A DNA stretch of 49,359 nt from Streptomyces sp. NRRL F-6492 (lineage in GTDB: Bacteria > Actinomycetota > Actinomycetes > Streptomycetales > Streptomycetaceae): the NCBI RefSeq assembly GCF_001280125.1, contig NZ_LGEG01000237.1:1-49359 (forward strand). Direction: 5' to 3'. Both the position numbers and the translations under genes were made by a program. The notes beneath the pieces are model-generated. The model had not been told where the DNA came from, ran no database searches, and saw nothing but the letters and a program-made list of their open reading frames with translations. Position 1 is the stretch's first letter. Each line of letters starts with the position of its first letter. Positions 45,705 through 49,359 of the stretch are shown here, in pieces.

Positions 45705-46438
45705 GCAGCGCCCGCACCCTCGCCACCGCCGCCCGCGTCCTGCGCCAGCTGCGCCACGACCCGCGCTCGATCGCCCTCATGCTCCTCGTGCCGTGCGCGA
45801 TGCTCTTCCTGCTCCGGTACGTCTTCGACAAGAGCCCCGGCACCTTCGACACCATCGGCGCCTCGCTCCTCGGCGTCTTCCCGCTCATCACGATGTTCCT
45901 GGTGACCTCCATCGCCACCCTGCGCGAACGCACCTCCGGCACCCTGGAACGCCTGCTCGCCCTGCCCCTCGGCAAGGGCGACCTCATCGCCGGCTACGCC
46001 CTCGCCTTCGGACTCCTTGCCGTCGTCCAGTCCGCCCTCGCCACCGGCCTCGCCCTCCGGTTCCTCGGCCTCGACGTCGTCGGCTCCCCCTGGCTCCTGC
46101 TCCTGGTGGCCCTCCTCGACGCCCTCCTCGGCACCGCCCTCGGTCTCTTCGTCTCCGCCTTCGCCGCGTCCGAGTTCCAGGCCGTCCAGTTCATGCCGGC
46201 CGTGATCTTCCCCCAGCTCCTCCTCTGCGGCCTGTTCACCCCGCGCGACCGCATGGCCCCCGCCCTCGAAGCCGTCTCGAACGTCCTGCCCATGTCGTAC
46301 GCCGTCGACGGCATGAACCAGGTCCTCCGCCACCCCGACGTCACCGGCGACTTCGTCCGCGACGTCCTCGTCGTCGCCGGCTGCGCCCTCCTCGTCCTCG
46401 CCCTCGGCGCCGCCACCCTCCGCCGCCGCACGGCCTGA
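45701..46438 (+). CDS. ABC-2-type exporter permease
   Basis: 245 residues from ATG 45701 overlapping the ATPase stop. Six hydrophobic helices are visible: LMLLVPCAMLFLLRYVF, LLGVFPLITMFLVTSIA, LIAGYALAFGLLAVVQSAL, SPWLLLLVALLDALLGTAL, VQFMPAVIFPQLLLCGLF and DVLVVAGCALLVLALG. The segment LRERTSGTLERLLALPL between the second and third helices is typical of ABC-2 permeases (DrrB/NodJ-like). With the ATPase it forms a complete exporter. Substrate unknown. Confidence 0.92.
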   Translation: MSSARTLATAARVLRQLRHDPRSIALMLLVPCAMLFLLRYVFDKSPGTFDTIGASLLGVFPLITMFLVTSIATLRERTSGTLERLLALPLGKGDLIAGYALAFGLLAVVQSALATGLALRFLGLDVVGSPWLLLLVALLDALLGTALGLFVSAFAASEFQAVQFMPAVIFPQLLLCGLFTPRDRMAPALEAVSNVLPMSYAVDGMNQVLRHPDVTGDFVRDVLVVAGCALLVLALGAATLRRRTA

Positions 46439-46524
46439 CCGCCCCTCGGACACCCGCCGCACCACCACGACCCCCGGTGCGAGGATGGCGACACGTACCC
46501 CCCTCCGGCGAGGTGAACAGAGCC

Positions 46525-47334
46525 ATGACCCAGACCGTCGCAGTCCTCGGCACCGGCAAGATCGGTGAAGCGCTCCTCAGCGGCATGATCCGCGCCGGCT
46601 GGCGTCCCGCGAACCTCCTGGTCACCGCCCGCCGCGCCGAACGCGCCGAGGAGCTCCGCACCCGCTACGGCGTCGAGACCGTCACCAACGCCGAGGCCGC
46701 CGAGCGCGCCGACACCCTCATCCTGGCCGTCAAGCCCCAGGACATGGGCCGCCTCCTCGACGAGCTCGCCCCGCACGTCACCGCCGACCGCCTCGTCATC
46801 AGCGCGGCGGCGGGCATCCCCACCTCCTTCATCGAGGACCGCCTCACCACCGGCACCCCCGTCGTCCGCGTCATGCCGAACACCCCCGTCCTCGTCGACG
46901 AGGGCATGTCCGTCATCTCGGCCGGCAGCCACGCCACCCCCGCCCACCTCGCCCACACCGAGGAGATCTTCGGCGGCGTCGGCAAGACCCTCCGCGTCCC
47001 CGAGTCCCAGCAGGACGCCGCCACCGCCCTCTCCGGCTCCGGCCCCGCGTACTTCTACTTCCTCGTCGAGGCCATGACCGACGCCGGCATCCTCCTCGGC
47101 CTGCCCCGCGCCCAGGCCCACGACCTCATCGTCCAGGCCGCCATCGGCGCCGCAGTGATGCTCCGCGACAGCGGCGAGCACCCGGTCAAGCTCCGCGAGG
47201 CCGTCACCTCCCCGGCCGGCACCACCATCAGCGCCATCCGCGAACTGGAGAACCACGGCGTACGGGCCGCCCTCATCGCCGCCCTCGAAGCGGCCCGCGA
47301 CCGCAGCCGCGAACTGGCCTCCGGCAACGGCTGA
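46525..47334 (+). CDS. proC: Pyrroline-5-carboxylate reductase
   Basis: 269 residues from ATG 46525. ProC reduces pyrroline-5-carboxylate to proline. Motifs: TVAVLGTGKIGEALLSGMI (NAD(P) site), ILAVKPQDM, VRVMPNTPVLVDEGMSVIS, and the C-terminal signature ALSGSGPAYFYFLVEAMTDAG then EAVTSPAGTTISAIRELE. An in-frame GTG at 46513 lies 12 bases upstream and is a less likely start. A GC hairpin follows the stop. Confidence 0.96.
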   Translation: MTQTVAVLGTGKIGEALLSGMIRAGWRPANLLVTARRAERAEELRTRYGVETVTNAEAAERADTLILAVKPQDMGRLLDELAPHVTADRLVISAAAGIPTSFIEDRLTTGTPVVRVMPNTPVLVDEGMSVISAGSHATPAHLAHTEEIFGGVGKTLRVPESQQDAATALSGSGPAYFYFLVEAMTDAGILLGLPRAQAHDLIVQAAIGAAVMLRDSGEHPVKLREAVTSPAGTTISAIRELENHGVRAALIAALEAARDRSRELASGNG

Positions 47335-47342
47335 CGGCCCGC

Positions 47343-47370
47343 GCCGCCGGGGTCACCGAGCCCCGGCGGC
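47343..47370. terminator. Hairpin between proC and the hydrolase gene
   Basis: GCCGCCGGGG (47343-47352) pairs with CCCCGGCGGC (47361-47370) with loop TCACCGAG. It overlaps the 3' end of the convergent hydrolase gene. Confidence 0.7.
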
Positions 47371-47958
47371 CCCCGCGGCGGCTCCCCGCACCACGTCCTC
47401 CGTGGCCACCACCTTCGCGAAGCGCCCCCCGTGCAGGGAGACCGCCGTCGCCCGGGTCAGCTCGTCCGCGCCCGCCGTCCAGCCGTACGGCCCCTCCAGG
47501 TCGAAGGTGTGCATCGCGTCCAGCGGGAACACCACGTCGTACCCGAGGTTCCCGCCCATCCGGGCCGTCGTCTCGTTGCACATGTTCGTCTGGATCCCGA
47601 CGACCACGATCTGCCCGACCTGCCGCCCCCGGAGCCACGCGTCCAGGGACGGCTCCCCGTAGAACGCCGAGTTCACGGACTTCACCACGAGCAGCTCGGG
47701 ACCGGACCCCTTCCCCCGCCGCTCCTCCACGAAGTCCTTGAAGTCGTTCCCCACGTGCCCCGTCCGCAGCGGCGACCGCGACCCCTCCACCGAGTCGTGC
47801 CGCACGAAGACGACCGGCCGCCCGGTCTCCTGCCACAGATCGATCAGCACCGCGATGTTCTCCTCGGCGGCCGGATTGTTCCGCTTCCCCCAGGACTCCT
47901 CCTCGAAGCCCTTCTGTACGTCGACGACGACCAGCGCCGCGTTCTCCGTGATCTCCAT
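47353..47958 (-). CDS. Isochorismatase-like cysteine hydrolase
   Basis: 201 residues from ATG 47958; a GTG two codons upstream is possible but crowds the GGAAGG ribosome binding site. The triad of the family is present: Asp13 in LVVVDVQKGF, Lys93 in LLVVKSVNSAF and Cys127 in VVVGIQTNMCNETTARMG. The fold is the nicotinamidase/isochorismatase group, but the substrate-pocket residues do not single out a known enzyme. A nicotinamidase role would fit the NAD genes elsewhere, but this is speculation. It is divergent from the GlxA-type regulator. Confidence 0.88.
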   Translation of the reverse strand: MEITENAALVVVDVQKGFEEESWGKRNNPAAEENIAVLIDLWQETGRPVVFVRHDSVEGSRSPLRTGHVGNDFKDFVEERRGKGSGPELLVVKSVNSAFYGEPSLDAWLRGRQVGQIVVVGIQTNMCNETTARMGGNLGYDVVFPLDAMHTFDLEGPYGWTAGADELTRATAVSLHGGRFAKVVATEDVVRGAAAGAAGAR

Positions 47959-48033
47959 GCCCACGATCCTTCCGCCACCGGGCCCCGCGTCCCAGAGGGC
48001 GCGATGCCACCGACCGATGGTTTACTGCCAGCC

Positions 48034-49038
48034 ATGGCGCCGCCCCCGGAAACCCGCCCCCAGCGCATCGCGCTCCTCGCCTTCCCGGGCATCCGCGCCT
48101 TCGACGTCTCCGTCATCACGGAGGTCTGGGACAGCGACCGCACCCTCCGCGGCGTCCCTCCCTTCACCCTCCACCGAGCGGCCGCGGACCCGCACACCCC
48201 CGTCCCCCTCAGAGGCGGCCTCACCCTCACCCCCGACCGCCCCCTGACCTGGCTGGACGACCTCACCCCCACGGACCTCGTCATCGTCCCGGGCATCGAG
48301 GACCCGGACGCCGACGTCCCGCCCCCGGTCCTCGACGCCCTCCGCCGCGCCCACTCCACCGGCGTCCCGGTCGCCTCCCTCTGCGCGGGCGCCTTCGTCC
48401 TGGCCCGCGCCGGACTCCTCGACGGCCGCCGCGCGGTCACCCACTGGCACCTGGCCCGGACCCTCGCCACCCGCCACCCGGCGGTACGGGTCGAACCCGA
48501 CGCCCTCTTCGTCGAGGACTCCGGCATCTGGACCTCCGCCGGCACCGCGGCCGGCATCGACCTCTGCCTCCACTTGATCCGTACGGCCCACGGAGCCGAA
48601 GCCGCGGCGACCGTGGCCCGCTCCATGGTCACGGCCCCCTTCCGCACCGGCACCCAGGCCCAGTTCATCGAGCACCCGACACCCCGCGCCGACCGCGACG
48701 CCGACGCCCTCGCCGCCGTACGCGCCCACGCCCTGGCCCACCTCTCCGAACCCCACACGGTCACCAGCCTGGCCGCCGTCGCCGGCATGTCCCCCCGCTC
48801 CTTCGCCCGCCACTTCCAGGCCACCACCGGCACCACCCCCCTGCACTGGCTCATCACCCAGCGCGTCGCCGCCGCCCAGAAGCTCCTGGAGCTCACCGAC
48901 CACCCCCTCCCCGAGGTGGCCCGCCGCGCCGGCTTCGGCAGCGAGGTCACCATGCGCCAGCACTTCGCCTCCCACCTCTCCACCAGCCCCCGCGCCTACC
49001 GGAACGCCTTCCGACACCGGGCCCCGGACCGGGGTTGA
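48034..49038 (+). CDS. GlxA-type AraC regulator (DJ-1/PfpI plus AraC)
   Basis: 334 residues from ATG 48034. The N-terminal part (about 10-180) is a DJ-1/PfpI-like domain: RIALLAFPGIRAFDVSVITEVW, LVIVPGIEDPDAD, VASLCAGAFVLARAGLLDG (with the elbow Cys) and WTSAGTAAGIDLCLHLI. The C-terminal HTH_18 has LAALHTVTSLAA-like first helix-turn-helix (TVTSLAAVAGMSPRSFARHFQATTGTTPLHW) and the second (AQKLLELTDHPLPEVARRAGFGSEVTMRQHF), both given here in part. Such regulators often control nearby amide or amine catabolism; the divergent hydrolase is a candidate target. An in-frame ATG at 48004 would add ten residues and include a TTA codon. Confidence 0.92.
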   Translation: MAPPPETRPQRIALLAFPGIRAFDVSVITEVWDSDRTLRGVPPFTLHRAAADPHTPVPLRGGLTLTPDRPLTWLDDLTPTDLVIVPGIEDPDADVPPPVLDALRRAHSTGVPVASLCAGAFVLARAGLLDGRRAVTHWHLARTLATRHPAVRVEPDALFVEDSGIWTSAGTAAGIDLCLHLIRTAHGAEAAATVARSMVTAPFRTGTQAQFIEHPTPRADRDADALAAVRAHALAHLSEPHTVTSLAAVAGMSPRSFARHFQATTGTTPLHWLITQRVAAAQKLLELTDHPLPEVARRAGFGSEVTMRQHFASHLSTSPRAYRNAFRHRAPDRG

Positions 49039-49063
49039 CACGGCATGCCCGGCTCCGTAGTGT
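49035..49063 (+). promoter_or_regulatory. Strong promoter at the end of the window
   Basis: TTGACA (49035-49040), exact consensus, is followed after 17 bp by TAGTGT (49058-49063). Its -35 overlaps the stop codon of the preceding gene. Position fits an rRNA operon upstream promoter. Confidence 0.75.
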
Positions 49064-49359
49064 TCTCCGAGTTGTCCGACGTGAGCACCGACCCCGGTCG
49101 GCCCCGGACAGCCATTCCGCAAGAACCTCAGAAGCCGACAGCGCTTTGCCGTGCCGTCGTGCTTTCCGCGCGTTTTTGCGAAATGAGGAATCCGCGTTCG
49201 AAGGTTTGGACGCAAGCCCCCGATTAGCGTCGGAGGCGGGGAATCCGCTAAAGTCTCACTCGTCGGAACGGCCCAACAGCCGGAAAGACAACTCCCGCTG
49301 ACCGGGAATCAGACGCCGAAAGGATCTGATAGAGTCGGAACCGCCGGAAGGGCCCGGAG
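49064..49359 (+). promoter_or_regulatory. Putative rRNA operon promoter and leader region
   Basis: No gene is supported in this stretch. It includes TAAAGT (49249-49254) and TAGAGT (49330-49335) as further -10-like elements, and the text GGATCTGATAGAGTCGGAA near the end that I recognise from leaders of Streptomyces rrn operons, as well as AAAGACAACTCCCG before it. The 16S gene would lie beyond the window. Recognition is from memory. Confidence 0.75.

Noticed and set aside
48004..48033. Upstream ATG start for the GlxA-type gene that would include a rare TTA codon
   Set aside because: The second ATG at 48034 directly precedes the conserved domain; neither start has a clear ribosome binding site, so the bldA-type control idea is not supported.

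Overview
The window is about 49 kb of very GC-rich chromosome with strong third-position G/C bias, frequent GTG starts and dense, mostly well-spaced genes. Gene content and order (panC-nadB-nadC-coaX, lsr2, clpC, sigE-cseABC, mutY, disA-radA, ilvD) point clearly to a Streptomyces or very close relative. It is largely conserved core chromosome. Everything below is read from the sequence by eye; family names rest on recognised motifs, and no search was run.

Layout. 1-4505: a MidA-type methyltransferase cut by the window edge, a NarL-type two-component pair, and an ArsR-like regulator divergent from a small ORF across a perfect 29-bp palindrome. 4525-11830: a threonine-aldolase-like enzyme, then a tightly packed cofactor operon (DUF2520 dehydrogenase-like protein, panC, nadB, nadC, coaX) with stop/start overlaps. 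11930-14453: small conserved proteins, a BlaI-type repressor, an N-acetylglutamate-synthase-like GNAT and lsr2. 14432-18033: an SCO3374-type protein and clpC with a long leader. 18101-20836: a NACHT NTPase with an NLR-like layout, the most accessory-looking gene. 21409-24374: an M23 peptidase and a TetR/MFS efflux pair with a large shared operator. 24447-27849: sigE-cseA-cseB-cseC (minus strand), the cell-envelope stress system. 28007-33954: mutY, a PAP2 phosphatase with a long repeat tail, a secreted-type anchored protein, disA and radA. 34141-41429: a membrane-spanning sigma-like/BACON protein, a Cys-rich unknown, a Ppx/GppA phosphatase, a sugar isomerase, a TetR regulator and ilvD. 41506-49038: a Ser/Thr kinase with a beta-propeller sensor, an SH3 protein, a membrane protein, an ABC exporter, proC, an isochorismatase-like hydrolase and a GlxA-type regulator. 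49035-49359: what appears to be the promoter and leader region of an rRNA operon that begins just beyond the window.

How they fit together. One cluster makes NAD and CoA precursors. Several loci serve the cell envelope: SigE/Cse, the M23 peptidase, PAP2, DisA and the kinase with an external sensor. ClpC, Lsr2, MutY and RadA cover protein quality control, nucleoid silencing and DNA repair. The least ordinary elements are the NACHT protein with its upstream repeats, the sigma-like/zinc-finger/TM/BACON fusion, a hairpin that would hide the lsr2 ribosome binding site, the hexapeptide expansion at the front of PanC, the His-rich tail on the ABC ATPase, and several palindromic operators beside local regulators.
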